From Leclercia sp. LSNIH1 (GTDB taxonomy: Bacteria > Pseudomonadota > Gammaproteobacteria > Enterobacterales > Enterobacteriaceae), in assembly GCF_002902985.1 (NCBI RefSeq), contig NZ_CP026167.1:682001-746000 (forward strand): a stretch of DNA of 64,000 bases. Reading direction: 5' to 3'. Position numbers and translations under genes: made by a program. Within the stretch, counting starts at the first letter, position 1; each line of letters opens with the position of its first letter. Shown here piece after piece: positions 1 to 12,860 of this stretch. Below the pieces are notes generated by a model. That model had not been told where the DNA came from. It made no database searches and saw only the letters and a list, made by a program, of their open reading frames with translations.

Positions 1-484
1 CGATGCCATCGACGCACTCTTTGAATCGAATCGCTACGGTCAGAAAAACGGCCTCGGCTTCTGGCGTTATAAAGAAGACAGCAAGGGCAAACCGAAGAAA
101 GAGGAAGATGCCACCGTGGACAGCCTGCTGGCAGAGGTCAGCCAGGCGAAGCGTGATTTCAGCGACGAAGAGATCATTGCCCGCATGATGATCCCGATGG
201 TCAATGAAGTGGTGCGCTGTCTCGAAGAGGGCATTATCGCCAGCCCGGCGGAAGCCGATATGGCGCTGGTGTACGGCCTGGGCTTCCCTCCGTTCCACGG
301 CGGCGCGTTCCGCTGGCTGGATACGCTCGGCAGCGCCCGCTATCTGGATATGACGCAACAGTACGAGCATCTCGGCCCGCTGTATCACGCCCCGGAAGGT
401 CTGCGTGCCAAAGCGCGTCACAACGAAGCGTACTATCCTCCGGTTGAGCCTGCCCGTCCGGTTGGCGCAATCAAAACGGCTTAA
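1..484 (+). CDS. fadB: FadB, fatty acid oxidation complex alpha subunit (3' part only)
   Basis: Open from the first codon of the window (reading frame of base 2) to TAA at 482-484, giving the last 160 residues; the family is about 729 residues, so roughly the first three quarters lie outside. FadB carries enoyl-CoA hydratase and 3-hydroxyacyl-CoA dehydrogenase activities and pairs with FadA in aerobic beta-oxidation. What is visible is the C-terminal part of the dehydrogenase region, with the conserved [16 protein letters not shown] stretch and the typical end [12 protein letters not shown]. It is followed after 9 bases by fadA on the same strand, the usual fadBA operon. Identification is very secure; the promoter and the FadR region are not in the window. 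Confidence 0.97.
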   Translation, partial: DAIDALFESNRYGQKNGLGFWRYKEDSKGKPKKEEDATVDSLLAEVSQAKRDFSDEEIIARMMIPMVNEVVRCLEEGIIASPAEADMALVYGLGFPPFHGGAFRWLDTLGSARYLDMTQQYEHLGPLYHAPEGLRAKARHNEAYYPPVEPARPVGAIKTA

Positions 485-1657
<1,173 letters not shown>

Positions 1658-1667
1658 TCGAAGAATA

Positions 1668-1792
1668 TTCCCCTAAATCATTCGCATTGCATCGCGGCGG
1701 CAACTGCGCGAATCCCCGGGAGCATAGTTAACTATGTGACCGGGGTGAGCAAAGGCAACCAACAAAGAGGCAGCGTGAATGATGACGGGGAA
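1668..1792. repeat. ERIC repeat (enterobacterial repetitive intergenic consensus)
   Basis: About 125 bases between fadA and its terminator. The ends are imperfect inverted repeats (ttcccctaaatcattc at 1668-1683 against gaatgatgacggggaa at 1777-1792). The centre has the ERIC hallmark gaatccccgggagca ... tatgtgaccggggtgagc, which matches the classical ERIC core at most positions. ERIC elements are non-coding, imperfectly palindromic, and occur in transcribed intergenic DNA. Here it would be in the 3' untranslated region of fadBA mRNA and would fold into a long hairpin. Confidence 0.9.
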
Positions 1793-1810
1793 AGTTTTAG
1801 TTGCCGTTTT

Positions 1811-1836
1811 CCCGCCTGTCAGGGGCGGGTTTTTTT
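1811..1836 (+). terminator. Intrinsic terminator after fadBA
   Basis: Stem cccgcc (1811-1816) and ggcggg (1824-1829) with a 7-base loop, followed directly by seven T. It ends just before the stop codon of the convergent fre gene at 1841, so it serves the + strand fadBA transcript. Confidence 0.85.
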
Positions 1837-1840
1837 CGTC

Positions 1841-2542
1841 TCAAATAAAGGCAAATGCGTCGCCAAACAGACGATCTTCACGCGCGCCACGTTCATTGCA
1901 GAACAGGTTACGGGCAATTTTCGCCATTTCGAAACGACCGGCAATATAGATATCGTGATTTACCAGGGTGCCATGATCCTGCAATACCGCCGTTAACACG
2001 GTGCCGCTGCGGCCGCGCCATCCCTCTTCCGGCTGCTCCACCACCGGCTCAACGCGCAGGTTTGGATGGGTCACGCTCAGCGCTTCCAGCTCGGACAGAT
2101 CGTAAAGGTGCTTCGACTCGCGGCCACCCCAGTAGATGGTGATATCCCGGTCCGGATTACGCGCCAGCGCCGTCAGCAGGATAGAGCGCGCGTAGGAGAA
2201 ACCGGTGCCGCCGGCAATCAGGATGAGCGGACGCTCTTCGTCATCGCGCAGCCAGGCTTCCCCGTGAGGCATATCAACTTCAATCACGTTCTCTTTCAGA
2301 ATGCGATCCATCACCGCCATCGCATACAGGTTGAGCTCCGACGCCCCAATGTGCAGCTCGATAAACTCTTGCTCATCCGGCGTGGAGGCCATTGAGAAAG
2401 GGCGCTTATCCCGTTCATCCATCACCACCATCAAATACTGGCCAGCGCGGAAGGAGAACGCCGATTCAGGTACTAAACGGACGCGATATACAGTGTCGGT
2501 GATAGCGTCTACCGAGGTCACTTTACAGCTTAAGGTTGTCAT
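1841..2542 (-). CDS. fre: Fre, NAD(P)H-flavin reductase
   Basis: 233 residues, the normal length. Fre reduces free riboflavin, FMN or FAD with NAD(P)H and supplies reduced flavin to other enzymes. The ferredoxin-reductase fold is recognisable by RPFSMAS (residues 47-53, flavin contact), [10 protein letters not shown] (111-120, pyridine nucleotide binding) and the C-terminal GDAFAFI. Reduced flavin is also what UbiX uses to make the prenylated FMN of UbiD, and ubiD lies immediately upstream on the same strand (44 bases), as in E. coli. The gene converges with fadBA. Confidence 0.98.
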   Translation of the reverse strand: MTTLSCKVTSVDAITDTVYRVRLVPESAFSFRAGQYLMVVMDERDKRPFSMASTPDEQEFIELHIGASELNLYAMAVMDRILKENVIEVDMPHGEAWLRDDEERPLILIAGGTGFSYARSILLTALARNPDRDITIYWGGRESKHLYDLSELEALSVTHPNLRVEPVVEQPEEGWRGRSGTVLTAVLQDHGTLVNHDIYIAGRFEMAKIARNLFCNERGAREDRLFGDAFAFI

Positions 2543-2585
2543 TCGCTCTCTCTGTCGGGAAGTCTATAGGGCATAACGGGCGCAT

Positions 2586-4070
2586 TCAGGCGTCTTTACC
2601 GTTATTCATTATGGCCAGTTCATCCCAGATCGCGTCAATTCGCGCAGTCACCTCAGGATCCTTTTTGATCGGTCGACCCCATTCACGTTGGGTTTCGCCG
2701 GGCCATTTATTGGTGGCATCCAGTCCCATTTTTGAGCCAAGACCGGAAACCGGCGAGGCAAAATCCAGGTAATCAATTGGCGTGTTTTCGACTAACACGG
2801 TATCGCGTGCCGGATCCATACGGGTGGTAATGGCCCAGATTACGTCATTCCAGTCTCGGGCGTTGACGTCATCATCGCAAACGATCACAAACTTGGTATA
2901 CATAAACTGGCGCAGGAAAGACCATACGCCCATCATCACCCGTTTAGCGTGACCCGCATACTGCTTCTTAATGGTTACTACCGCCAGGCGATAAGAGCAC
3001 CCTTCCGGCGGCAGATAGAAATCAACGATCTCCGGGAACTGTTTTTGCAGAATAGGCACAAACACTTCGTTGAGCGCCACGCCCAGTACGGCAGGTTCAT
3101 CTGGTGGACGGCCGGTATAGGTGGAGTGGTAAATCGCATCTTCCCGCTGGGTAATGTGCGTCACGGTAAATACCGGGAAGTTGTCTATTTCATTGTAATA
3201 GCCGGTGTGGTCGCCATACGGCCCTTCCGGGGCCATCTCTCCAGCTTCGATGTAGCCTTCGAGGACGATTTCAGCGCTGGCGGGCACTTCCAGATCGTTA
3301 GAAACGCACTTCACCACTTCGGTTTTGGTGCCACGCAGTAACCCGGCAAAGGCATATTCCGACAGCGTGTCGGGCACCGGCGTCACTGCGCCGAGTATAG
3401 TGGCCGGATCGGCACCCAGCGCCACAGAGACCGGGAAGCGTTCGCCCGGATGCGCAGCACACCACTCCTGGAAATCAAGCGCGCCGCCGCGGTGCGACAG
3501 CCAGCGCATAATGAGTTTGTTTTTACCGATCAGCTGCTGACGGTAGATCCCAAGATTCTGGCGCTCTTTGTGCGGCCCGCGCGTTACGGTCAGGCCCCAG
3601 GTGATCAGCGGGGCGGCGTCTTCTGGCCAGCACTGCATGATGGGAATTCGGGTCAGATCGACCGCATCGCCTTCCACGATTTTCTGCTGGCAGGGGGCAC
3701 CACGCAGCCGTTTGGTCGGCATGTTCAACACCTGCTTAAACTGCGGCAGCTTATCAAAGAGATCGCGAAAACCTTTTGGTGGCTCAGGCTCTTTCAGAAA
3801 AGCCAGCAGCTTACCTACTTCACGCAACGCGCTGACATCCTCCTGCCCCATCCCCATCGCCACACGCCTCGGTGTGCCAAACAGGTTACAGAGCACCGGC
3901 ATGGTGTAGCCTTTCGGATTTTCAAACAGCAGCGCGGGCCCACCGGCACGCAGGGTGCGGTCGGCAATCTCTGTCATCTCCAGATAAGGATCGACAGGCA
4001 GGGTAATACGTTTGAGTTCGCCCTGCTTTTCCAGCAGTTCCAGGAAGTCGCGTAGATCGTTGTATTTCAT
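2586..4070 (-). CDS. ubiD: UbiD, 3-octaprenyl-4-hydroxybenzoate decarboxylase
   Basis: Removes the carboxyl group of 3-octaprenyl-4-hydroxybenzoate in ubiquinone synthesis, using prenylated FMN made by UbiX. The protein matches E. coli UbiD through its whole length, for example [33 protein letters not shown] and the C-terminal [19 protein letters not shown] chose the ATG at 4070 (MKYNDLRDF, 494 residues). The frame is open to a TTG at 4082 that would add four residues (MTNC), mirroring the E. coli MDA-MKYN start, so the true start could be either; no strong ribosome site decides. It belongs with fre downstream and is divergent from rfaH. Confidence 0.96.
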   Translation of the reverse strand: MKYNDLRDFLELLEKQGELKRITLPVDPYLEMTEIADRTLRAGGPALLFENPKGYTMPVLCNLFGTPRRVAMGMGQEDVSALREVGKLLAFLKEPEPPKGFRDLFDKLPQFKQVLNMPTKRLRGAPCQQKIVEGDAVDLTRIPIMQCWPEDAAPLITWGLTVTRGPHKERQNLGIYRQQLIGKNKLIMRWLSHRGGALDFQEWCAAHPGERFPVSVALGADPATILGAVTPVPDTLSEYAFAGLLRGTKTEVVKCVSNDLEVPASAEIVLEGYIEAGEMAPEGPYGDHTGYYNEIDNFPVFTVTHITQREDAIYHSTYTGRPPDEPAVLGVALNEVFVPILQKQFPEIVDFYLPPEGCSYRLAVVTIKKQYAGHAKRVMMGVWSFLRQFMYTKFVIVCDDDVNARDWNDVIWAITTRMDPARDTVLVENTPIDYLDFASPVSGLGSKMGLDATNKWPGETQREWGRPIKKDPEVTARIDAIWDELAIMNNGKDA

Positions 4071-4253
4071 GCAGTTAGTCAAGCTCTCTCTGTATGCGGT
4101 TCATTATACGGCGTAAGACTGCGTGATGCTGTATTTTTGTTAAATTAGCGTGAAGATTCACGGCTTCTTCTGCGTACTGCCATTATAATCAGCTTAGCGA
4201 TCCCGCCAGGGTTTTGATATGCTTGCCGGCATAACAAGCGGAAAAGAGTCATT

Positions 4254-4745
4254 ATGCGGGCCTGGTATTTACTGTATTGCAAGCGTGGGCAACTTCAGCG
4301 TGCTCAGGAACATCTGGAACGCCAGGCAGTGAACTGTCTGACGCCTGTGATCACGCTGGAAAAAATGGTTCGCGGTAAACGTACAACCGTCAGCGAGCCG
4401 CTGTTTCCTAACTATCTGTTTGTTGAATTCGACCCTGAAGTGATCCACACCACCACCATCAATGCGACGCGCGGCGTCAGCCACTTCGTGCGCTTTGGCG
4501 TTCATCCGGCCACGGTGCCCTCTTCCGTCATCCACCAGCTCTCGGTTTATAAACAGCCAGAAGGCATGACCGATCCTGATACGCCCTTCTCCGGCGATGA
4601 TGTGGTGATCACCGAAGGGGCGTTCGAAGGGCTGGTAGCGATTTTCGCTGAGCCGGATGGGGAAGCCCGCTCCATGCTGCTGCTGAACTTGCTGAATAAA
4701 GAAGTGAAGCAGAGCGTGAAAAACACCAGTTTCCGCAAAGTTTAA
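4254..4745 (+). CDS. rfaH: RfaH, transcription antiterminator of the NusG family
   Basis: 163 residues. RfaH is recruited by ops DNA elements to RNA polymerase, suppresses pausing and Rho termination, and recruits ribosomes to long virulence and envelope operons such as LPS core and capsule. The N-terminal NGN domain (about 1-100) holds [18 protein letters not shown] and [15 protein letters not shown] residues; the C-terminal KOW domain (about 110-163) holds [13 protein letters not shown] and [11 protein letters not shown] good -10 box TATAAT lies at 4184-4189, with no clear -35. The gene converges on tatD and overlaps its 3' end by four bases (4742-4745). I saw no ops element in front of the ECA operon in this window. 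Confidence 0.97.
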   Translation: MRAWYLLYCKRGQLQRAQEHLERQAVNCLTPVITLEKMVRGKRTTVSEPLFPNYLFVEFDPEVIHTTTINATRGVSHFVRFGVHPATVPSSVIHQLSVYKQPEGMTDPDTPFSGDDVVITEGAFEGLVAIFAEPDGEARSMLLLNLLNKEVKQSVKNTSFRKV

Positions 4746-5524
4746 AAGTCGACGCCAAACAGACGACGCACGTTGTCATCCGTCTGCGCAGCCAGCCACT
4801 GCGTCTCTTCGCCGCGCCAGTGGGCCACCCGCTCAAGTATATGGCCCAGCCAGGCTGGCTCATTACGCCGTGAGGCCGGTTTAGGGCTGAGATCGCGCGG
4901 CAGCAGGTACGGCGCATCGGTCTCAATCAGCAGGCGTTCGGCAGGAATAACCGGTAACAGTTCACGCAGCGCCAGCCCGCGCCGTTCATCGCAGACCCAG
5001 CCGGTGATCCCCAGATATAAGCCACGATCCAGACAAGCTATCGCCTCCTCACGCGTGCCGGTAAAACAGTGCAGCACCGCGCCGGGCAGTTTATCCAGCC
5101 AGGGTTCCAGCAACGCCAGAAAGCGTTCGTGAGCGTCACGGCAGTGCATAAATACTGGCATACCCAGCTCCGCGGCCAGTGCAAGCTGGGCGCTAAAGGC
5201 ATGCTCCTGCTCGGTGGGGGTGGAGAAGTTGCGATTAAAGTCGAGGCCACACTCTCCGATTGCCACGACCTCAGGCGAGGCGGCTAACGCCCGCAGCGTA
5301 TCTGCGCTCTCTGTCGTCCACTGGCTGCTGTCGTGAGGATGAACGCCTGCCGTTGACCAGCAGCGATCGTAACGTTGCGCCAGCTGCTGCGCCTGCTCAC
5401 TTTCATGCAGGTTGGTGCCCGTCAGCAGTAAGCCCTTTACCCCGGCAGCGAAGGCCCTGGCAACGACCTCATCGCGATCCTGGGCAAACTGGGGACTGGT
5501 CAGGTTCAGACCGATATCAAACAT
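4742..5524 (-). CDS. tatD: TatD, metal-dependent deoxyribonuclease
   Basis: 260 residues from the ATG at 5524 ([12 protein letters not shown]), the E. coli length; the frame is open 12 bases further upstream without need. TatD is a Mg-dependent 3'-5' exonuclease used in repair of oxidative damage, not a part of the translocase despite the name. TIM-barrel metal motifs are visible: [30 protein letters not shown] and [11 protein letters not shown]. Like E. coli TatD it has DIGLN where many relatives have an H-x-H pair. It follows tatC after 41 bases; the gap holds an 8-bp stem (5542-5549 with 5554-5561) that lacks a T run on this strand. Confidence 0.97.
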   Translation of the reverse strand: MFDIGLNLTSPQFAQDRDEVVARAFAAGVKGLLLTGTNLHESEQAQQLAQRYDRCWSTAGVHPHDSSQWTTESADTLRALAASPEVVAIGECGLDFNRNFSTPTEQEHAFSAQLALAAELGMPVFMHCRDAHERFLALLEPWLDKLPGAVLHCFTGTREEAIACLDRGLYLGITGWVCDERRGLALRELLPVIPAERLLIETDAPYLLPRDLSPKPASRRNEPAWLGHILERVAHWRGEETQWLAAQTDDNVRRLFGVDF

Positions 5525-5565
5525 ACTCGCTCCCATATGACAACCGCCCTGGCGGGCGGTTGGTT

Positions 5566-6318
5566 TTATTCTTCTGACTCTTCCTCGTGATCTTCACGTC
5601 GCTTTCCAATATAGAAGCGCGAGAAGAAGACGCCGACCTCAAACAGGCAATACATCGGGATTGCCAGCAGGGTTTGCGAGAAGACATCCGGCGGCGTTAG
5701 CATCATGCCAATGACGAAGGCACCCACCAGAATGTACGGACGCTTTTTACGCAAGTCTTCCGGCGTGGTGATCCCCACCCAGCAGAGCAGCACGATGGCA
5801 ACCGGCACCTCAAACGCCACGCCGAAGGCCATAAACAGCGCCATCACAAAGCTCAGATAACTGGCAATATCCGTCGAGACCTGGACCCCTACCGGCGCGG
5901 TGTTTGCCAGGAAGCCAAAGGCCAGGGGGAAAACCACGAAGTAGGCGAAGGCCATGCCGATATAAAATAGCAGCGAGCTGGAGACCAGCAGCGGGATCAC
6001 CAGACGGCGTTCATGCTTATACAGCGCAGGGGCAATAAAGGCCCAGACCTGGTAAAGGATCACCGGGGCAGAAGCAATCAGCGACACCCAGAAGGTCAGC
6101 TTAATCGGCGTGAAGAAGGGCGACGCGACATCGGTCGCAATCATGGTTGCACCCAGCGGCATCTGTTTAATCAGCGGCGCAGAGACCACCTGATAGATGT
6201 CGTTGGCGAAATAGACCAGGCCTATAAAAATGAGGAAGACCGCAATAATGCAGTTCAGCAGGCGCTTACGCAGCTCGATCAGGTGCGTAATCAGCGGTTG
6301 AGTTTCATCTACTGCCAT
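5566..6318 (-). CDS. tatC: TatC, twin-arginine translocase membrane subunit
   Basis: 250 residues with six predicted membrane helices. TatC with TatB forms the receptor that binds the twin-arginine signal peptide of folded cofactor proteins. The family motifs [13 protein letters not shown] at the N-terminus, [28 protein letters not shown] in the middle (quoted here only as the KLTFW...FIAPALY region) and the charged C-terminal tail are present. Three-base spacing to tatB upstream indicates a tight operon tatABC, with tatD following. Confidence 0.97.
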   Translation of the reverse strand: MAVDETQPLITHLIELRKRLLNCIIAVFLIFIGLVYFANDIYQVVSAPLIKQMPLGATMIATDVASPFFTPIKLTFWVSLIASAPVILYQVWAFIAPALYKHERRLVIPLLVSSSLLFYIGMAFAYFVVFPLAFGFLANTAPVGVQVSTDIASYLSFVMALFMAFGVAFEVPVAIVLLCWVGITTPEDLRKKRPYILVGAFVIGMMLTPPDVFSQTLLAIPMYCLFEVGVFFSRFYIGKRREDHEEESEE

Positions 6319-6320
6319 AT

Positions 6321-6848
6321 TTACGCTTTATCACTCGACGAGGGGGACGCATCAGCGACGGGGGCAGGCTTCTTCTCTGCGGACGCTGGCGTCGGTTCTG
6401 AATTTTTGATCACCGGCTCTGAAGGCGTCTGTTCGGGCGCACTGGCCTGGTGTTCTGCGGTAGCAGGCGTCACGCCTTCGTGCTGCGCTTCGTTATCTTT
6501 GACCAGCGGATTGCGAATGGTGTTGGCTTCATCACTCGCTTTTTCCGGGTCGTTAACGCTGTAGGAGCGCTTCATGGATTCCGCCGCTTCGCGCAGTTCA
6601 TCCATGGAGGCTTTGAGTTCCGGCGTCAGGTTATCCATGCTCGCCTTCTCCACTTTTTTCAGGCTGTCCTGAAACTCCTGCAGCTTAAGCTCCTGCGCCA
6701 GCTCGTTTTGAACCGTTGTCGCAAGCGAACGTAGCGCCCGCACCCAGCCTGCAATTGTTTTTACTGCCACCGGCAAACGCTGTGGCCCCAGTACAATGAG
6801 GCCAATCACGAATACCAGCAGCAGTTCGCTAAAACCAATATCAAACAC
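6321..6848 (-). CDS. tatB: TatB, twin-arginine translocase subunit
   Basis: 175 residues. One N-terminal membrane helix (about 2-21, [20 protein letters not shown]) with the typical polar residue Glu8, then the hinge [11 protein letters not shown] and an amphipathic helix, followed by a long, polar, alanine/proline/glutamate-rich tail with low conservation. TatB contacts TatC and the signal peptide. It begins three bases after tatA ends and ends two bases before tatC begins, so translation is probably coupled along the operon. Confidence 0.97.
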   Translation of the reverse strand: MFDIGFSELLLVFVIGLIVLGPQRLPVAVKTIAGWVRALRSLATTVQNELAQELKLQEFQDSLKKVEKASMDNLTPELKASMDELREAAESMKRSYSVNDPEKASDEANTIRNPLVKDNEAQHEGVTPATAEHQASAPEQTPSEPVIKNSEPTPASAEKKPAPVADASPSSSDKA

Positions 6849-6851
6849 GGA

Positions 6852-7106
6852 TTACACCTGCTCGTTATCGTGGCGTTTAGCATTTTCCTTTTTGACGTCG
6901 TCTGGTTTATCGGCGATAGATTTAGCAGTGAAATCCGCGTCCTGGCTGGATTTGTCCTGCTTCTCGTCATCATCTTTGATCGCTTTCTTGAAGCCTTTGA
7001 TGGAGGCGCCAAGATCGGAACCGATAGAACCCAGTTTTTTGGTACCGAAAAGCAGCACGACGATGACGGCAATAATCACCAATTGCCAGATACTGATACC
7101 ACCCAT
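6852..7106 (-). CDS. tatA: TatA, pore-forming twin-arginine translocase subunit
   Basis: 84 residues, slightly shorter than E. coli TatA (89). The start [20 protein letters not shown] is the single membrane helix with Gln8, followed by the [14 protein letters not shown] hinge and amphipathic helix, then a charged tail. TatA oligomerises to form the passage for folded proteins. It is the first gene of tatABC(D); ubiB lies upstream on the same strand with a 76-base gap that can hold the tat promoter. Confidence 0.97.
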   Translation of the reverse strand: MGGISIWQLVIIAVIVVLLFGTKKLGSIGSDLGASIKGFKKAIKDDDEKQDKSSQDADFTAKSIADKPDDVKKENAKRHDNEQV

Positions 7107-7182
7107 ACTTCTTCCTCAGTTGTAGATGATAAATTAATCAGGCCGCATTATACGTTATGCGGCCCTGCGATAGCGATGCAAT

Positions 7183-9425
<2,243 letters not shown>

Positions 9426-9438
9426 CTGCCACCTCCAC

Positions 9439-10194
9439 TCAGAACTTGTACCCGCGATGCAGGGCGACAACGCCCGCGGTCATGTTGAAGTAATCAACAT
9501 TGTCAAAGCCCGCATCCTGCATCATAGCCTTTAACGTGTCCTGGTTAGGGTGCATACGGATGGACTCGGCCAGGTAGCGATAGCTGTCGGCATCGTTAGC
9601 AACCACTTCACCAATGCGCGGCAGAATGTGGAAAGAGTAAGCGTCGTACGCTTTGCTCAGGGGCTCAATAATCGGTTTAGAGAACTCCAGCACCAGCAGG
9701 CGTCCACCCGGTTTCAGCACGCGGTACATGGAACGCAGCGCTTTCTCTTTATCGGTGACGTTACGCAGACCGAACGAGATGGTGATGCAGTCAAAAGTGT
9801 TATCCGGGAAAGGCAGCGCCTCGGCGTTCGCCTGGACGTACTCAACGTTGCCGACCACACCGAGATTGCGCAGTTTCTCACGCCCCATTTTCAGCATGGA
9901 GTCGTTGATATCAGCCAGCACAACGCGGCCTGTTTCCCCTACCAGACGCGAGAATTTCGCGGTAAGGTCGCCGGTCCCGCCCGCCAGATCAAGCACGGTT
10001 TGCCCACGACGCACGCCGCTACAATCAATAGTGAAGCGCTTCCACAAGCGATGAATGCCGAATGACATCAGGTCATTCATTACATCGTACTTCGCCGCCA
10101 CGGAATGGAATACGTGGGCCACCATGTCAGCTTTCTGCGCTTTAGCGACAGTCTGAAAGCCAAAGTGCGTTGTGTCTTGTGAATCTTCAACCAT
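9439..10194 (-). CDS. ubiE: UbiE, C-methyltransferase of ubiquinone and menaquinone synthesis
   Basis: 251 residues. It methylates carbon 2 of the ubiquinol precursor and demethylmenaquinone, using S-adenosylmethionine. The SAM-binding motif is [12 protein letters not shown] (69-80), with later motifs [21 protein letters not shown] and [15 protein letters not shown]; the C-terminal [13 protein letters not shown] is typical. It is the first gene of ubiE-ubiJ-ubiB. Upstream rmuC ends 89 bases away on the same strand. Confidence 0.98.
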   Translation of the reverse strand: MVEDSQDTTHFGFQTVAKAQKADMVAHVFHSVAAKYDVMNDLMSFGIHRLWKRFTIDCSGVRRGQTVLDLAGGTGDLTAKFSRLVGETGRVVLADINDSMLKMGREKLRNLGVVGNVEYVQANAEALPFPDNTFDCITISFGLRNVTDKEKALRSMYRVLKPGGRLLVLEFSKPIIEPLSKAYDAYSFHILPRIGEVVANDADSYRYLAESIRMHPNQDTLKAMMQDAGFDNVDYFNMTAGVVALHRGYKF

Positions 10195-10283
10195 CTCAGA
10201 GCCTGCTTATCAATCAAATGTACGAGAAGTGTAACAGATTGGGCGAATTTGCCCTACGATTCAACCACCCCAGGAATAACGCC

Positions 10284-11708
10284 CTACAGGTCTGCCGACG
10301 CGTGTGCCTCTGCTAACGTATTGTTTGTCTTTTGAACATCGCCCTCGCCACGCAACCGGTACTCTTCATCCTGCGCGGTGGCCTGCTCGACTAAATCCGG
10401 ATTAATCTCGCGTTTAACCTCCACGCCAAGGCTGCGGAACGATTCGGCCTGAGCCAGCAAGTTGCCGCGACCGGAGGCCAGCTTTTTCATCGCCTGACGA
10501 TAGTTATCCTGGGCGCGATCCAGACTCTGCCCAACGGACGACATGTCATCGACGAACAGGCGCATTTTGTCGTACAACCGGCTGGCGCGATCGGCAATCT
10601 GCTGGGCATTGCGGCTCTGATGCTCGTAGCGCCAAAGATTAGCAATGGTACGCAGCGCCACCAGCAGCGTGGTCGGGCTGACCAGCATAATGTTGTTTTT
10701 TAACGCTTCGGAGATCAGCTCCGGCTGGCGGTCCAGCGCCAGTAAGAAGGCGGGTTCAACCGGGATAAACATAAGCACATAGTCAAGCGAACGCAGGCCG
10801 GGTAACTGCTGATAATCTTTACGCCCCAGCAGGCGAATGTGGTTCCGCACCGAGGCGATATGCTCCTGCAACGCCGTCTCGCGGGTGTAGTCGTCCTCGG
10901 CATTAAAGTAACGCTCATAGGCCACCAACGTCATTTTGGCATCGATGACCACATCCTTCTCCTGCGGCAGGCGGACAATGACATCCGGCTGCATCCGCGC
11001 GCGAGATTCTGTTTCGATACTGACCTGGGTCTGATATTCATGCCCTTCACGCAGGCCGGAAGCTTCCAGTACGCGGGTCAACACCACTTCGCCCCAGTTG
11101 CCCTGGGTTTTATTGTCGCCTTTCAGCGCCCGGGTCAGGTTGATCGCTTCCTGGGCCATCTGGGCATTTAGCTGCTGGAGATTGCGAATTTCATGGGCCA
11201 GCGTGTGTCGCTCCCGCGCCTCCTGGCCAAAGCTGTCCTGCACCTGGCGACGAAAACCGTCCAGCTGTTCGCGCAGGGGAGTCAGCAGACCGTTCAGGCT
11301 CTGACGGTTTTGCTCGTCAACACGGCGGTTGCTCTGCTCAAAGATGCGGTTCGCCAGGTTTTCGAACTGCTCGCTCAGGCGCTGTTCGCTGTTGATCATC
11401 TGGCGGATTTTATCTTCCGCATGCAGTTGGGTGGATTCCAGGCGGGTGGTGACTTCGCGCAGGTCGGCTTCCAGCGAGGTGTTGATATCCCGCAGATTAC
11501 GCAGTTCGTTATTGAGTAGCTCGCACTCGTCGCGCCAGTGTCCGCTTTGCGCCGCCTGTTGTTTCAGCGCGCTTAAGGCAGCCACCATCTCCTCACGTTC
11601 GGCCAGCTGATCGGCTTTTTGCTGAGCATGCTGATAGCTGGCGAACAACCAGCCCACGCCGACGCTGACCAGCGCGATAACGACATAAAAAAGGATGGAA
11701 ATATCCAC
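10284..11708 (-). CDS. rmuC: RmuC, DNA recombination-limiting protein
   Basis: 474 residues from a GTG at 11708 (GTG-GAT-ATA..., protein begins with M/V-DISILFYVVIALV). The start is supported by AGGGGG eight bases upstream and by match to the E. coli protein of 475 residues; the longer frame to 11834 would run through the udp terminator and is rejected. RmuC limits rearrangement at inverted repeats. A membrane anchor (about 4-22) is followed by a long coiled coil (about 25-200) and the nuclease-like RmuC domain (NKTQGNWGEVVLTRVLEASGL, PDVIVRLPQEKDVVIDAKM). The last 20 residues differ from E. coli. Confidence 0.95.
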   Translation of the reverse strand: MDISILFYVVIALVSVGVGWLFASYQHAQQKADQLAEREEMVAALSALKQQAAQSGHWRDECELLNNELRNLRDINTSLEADLREVTTRLESTQLHAEDKIRQMINSEQRLSEQFENLANRIFEQSNRRVDEQNRQSLNGLLTPLREQLDGFRRQVQDSFGQEARERHTLAHEIRNLQQLNAQMAQEAINLTRALKGDNKTQGNWGEVVLTRVLEASGLREGHEYQTQVSIETESRARMQPDVIVRLPQEKDVVIDAKMTLVAYERYFNAEDDYTRETALQEHIASVRNHIRLLGRKDYQQLPGLRSLDYVLMFIPVEPAFLLALDRQPELISEALKNNIMLVSPTTLLVALRTIANLWRYEHQSRNAQQIADRASRLYDKMRLFVDDMSSVGQSLDRAQDNYRQAMKKLASGRGNLLAQAESFRSLGVEVKREINPDLVEQATAQDEEYRLRGEGDVQKTNNTLAEAHASADL

Positions 11709-11806
11709 GACGCCCCCTGCATCAAGGTATGACCCGCACAAAATAGAATTGTGCTGTATAAACGTCCAGTTTGAAAAGGGTTTTCTGCGAGGGGCTACGC
11801 AAAGAA

Positions 11807-11829
11807 AAAGGCCGAACGGGTCGGCCTTT
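11807..11829 (-). terminator. Intrinsic terminator after udp
   Basis: Nine-bp stem (11807-11815 with 11821-11829, aaggccga core) and 5-base loop. On the minus strand it is followed by TTTTCTTT. It lies between udp and rmuC and separates the two transcripts. Confidence 0.85.
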
Positions 11830-11847
11830 GGCAAAGAAAAGGAGTAA

Positions 11848-12609
11848 TTAAAGCAGGCGGCGGGCCGCTTCCACCACGATTTTCACCGCGTGGCTTTCGG
11901 TCTGCTTCATGGTCTCGGCGTTCGGGATCTCTTGCTGGGTACGGTTCACAATGACACCCGCAACCATACCGGCACGCAGACCCTGGCTTGCACACATGGT
12001 CAGCAGCGTAGCGGATTCCATTTCATAGTTCATAACGCCCATAGACTGCCACTCTTCCATCGAGCCTTTGAAACGGCTGACCACGCGACCGGAGAAGGTA
12101 TCGTAGCGCTCCTGGCCCGGGTAGAAGGTGTCTGAGGAGGCGGTCACGCCAACGTGAGTGGTTGCGCCGACGGATTTCGCGGCTTCCACCAGCGCGGTGG
12201 TGCACTCGAAATCGGCCACTGCCGGGAACTCCATCGGGGCAAAGTGCAGGCTCGCGCCGTCCAGACGCACGGACGCGGTGGTGACCAGTACGTCGCCAAC
12301 GTTGATGTGCGGCTGGATCGCACCGGTCGTACCGATACGCAGGAAAGTACGGATGCCCAGCTGTGCCAGCTCTTCAACGGCAATAGAGGTAGACGGGCCA
12401 CCGATACCGGTTGAGCAGACGATCACCGCTTTGCCATCCAGCTCTGCCCGCCAGGTCGTGAATTCGCGATGGGCTGCCAGCTTAACCGGCTTATCCATCA
12501 GCGCGGCGATCTTTTCCACACGCTCAGGATCGCCAGGGACGATAGCGAGCGTAGCCCCTTGTAAATCATTTTTAGTGAGGCCGAGATGAAAAACATCAGA
12601 CTTAGACAT
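11848..12609 (-). CDS. udp: Udp, uridine phosphorylase
   Basis: 253 residues, the exact family length. It splits uridine with phosphate into uracil and ribose-1-phosphate for nucleoside salvage. NP-I family motifs are visible: [12 protein letters not shown] near the N-terminus (phosphate), [27 protein letters not shown], and [13 protein letters not shown] for the nucleoside site. In E. coli udp is controlled by CRP and the antagonist CytR. Upstream here, two perfect GTGA-N6-TCAC pairs 52 bases apart repeat that arrangement. The start has GAG-rich ribosome site agaGGAGttttct before ATG. Confidence 0.98.
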   Translation of the reverse strand: MSKSDVFHLGLTKNDLQGATLAIVPGDPERVEKIAALMDKPVKLAAHREFTTWRAELDGKAVIVCSTGIGGPSTSIAVEELAQLGIRTFLRIGTTGAIQPHINVGDVLVTTASVRLDGASLHFAPMEFPAVADFECTTALVEAAKSVGATTHVGVTASSDTFYPGQERYDTFSGRVVSRFKGSMEEWQSMGVMNYEMESATLLTMCASQGLRAGMVAGVIVNRTQQEIPNAETMKQTESHAVKIVVEAARRLL

Positions 12610-12682
12610 AGAAAACTCCTCTGTGGGTCAGTTTGTCAGCAGAAGCAAAGCGGTACTTTACCGGAGCATATAGCTTAATTTC

Positions 12683-12696
12683 GTGACAGATATCAC
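12683..12696. promoter_or_regulatory. CRP binding site, udp-proximal
   Basis: GTGA (12683-12686) N6 TCAC (12693-12696), a perfect CRP core. It is 74 bases before the udp start codon, consistent with the activating site at about -41 of the udp promoter in E. coli. Confidence 0.85.
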
Positions 12697-12734
12697 CGCG
12701 AATGAAATTGATTGCATTTAATTACCATGAAATA

Positions 12735-12748
12735 GTGATTAACATCAC
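12735..12748. promoter_or_regulatory. CRP binding site, udp-distal / dlhH side
   Basis: GTGA (12735-12738) N6 TCAC (12745-12748), also perfect. The centre is 52 bases from the proximal site, the spacing known for CRP1 and CRP2 of udp, where CytR binds between them. It also lies 113 bases before the dlhH start and could serve that divergent gene. Confidence 0.85.
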
Positions 12749-12860
12749 ATTAACGACTTATATCGTTATCTGTTGCACAAAAGATAGCCTGTTTCGGGCA
12801 CTGTGGATTGTTAACCTGCGGACTATATTTACTTTTGCGCTAATTGGTACGGAGAATGCC

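Noticed and set aside
5542..5561. Hairpin between tatC and tatD as a terminator
   Set aside because: No T run on the minus strand, where both genes are read; it would at most attenuate tatD.
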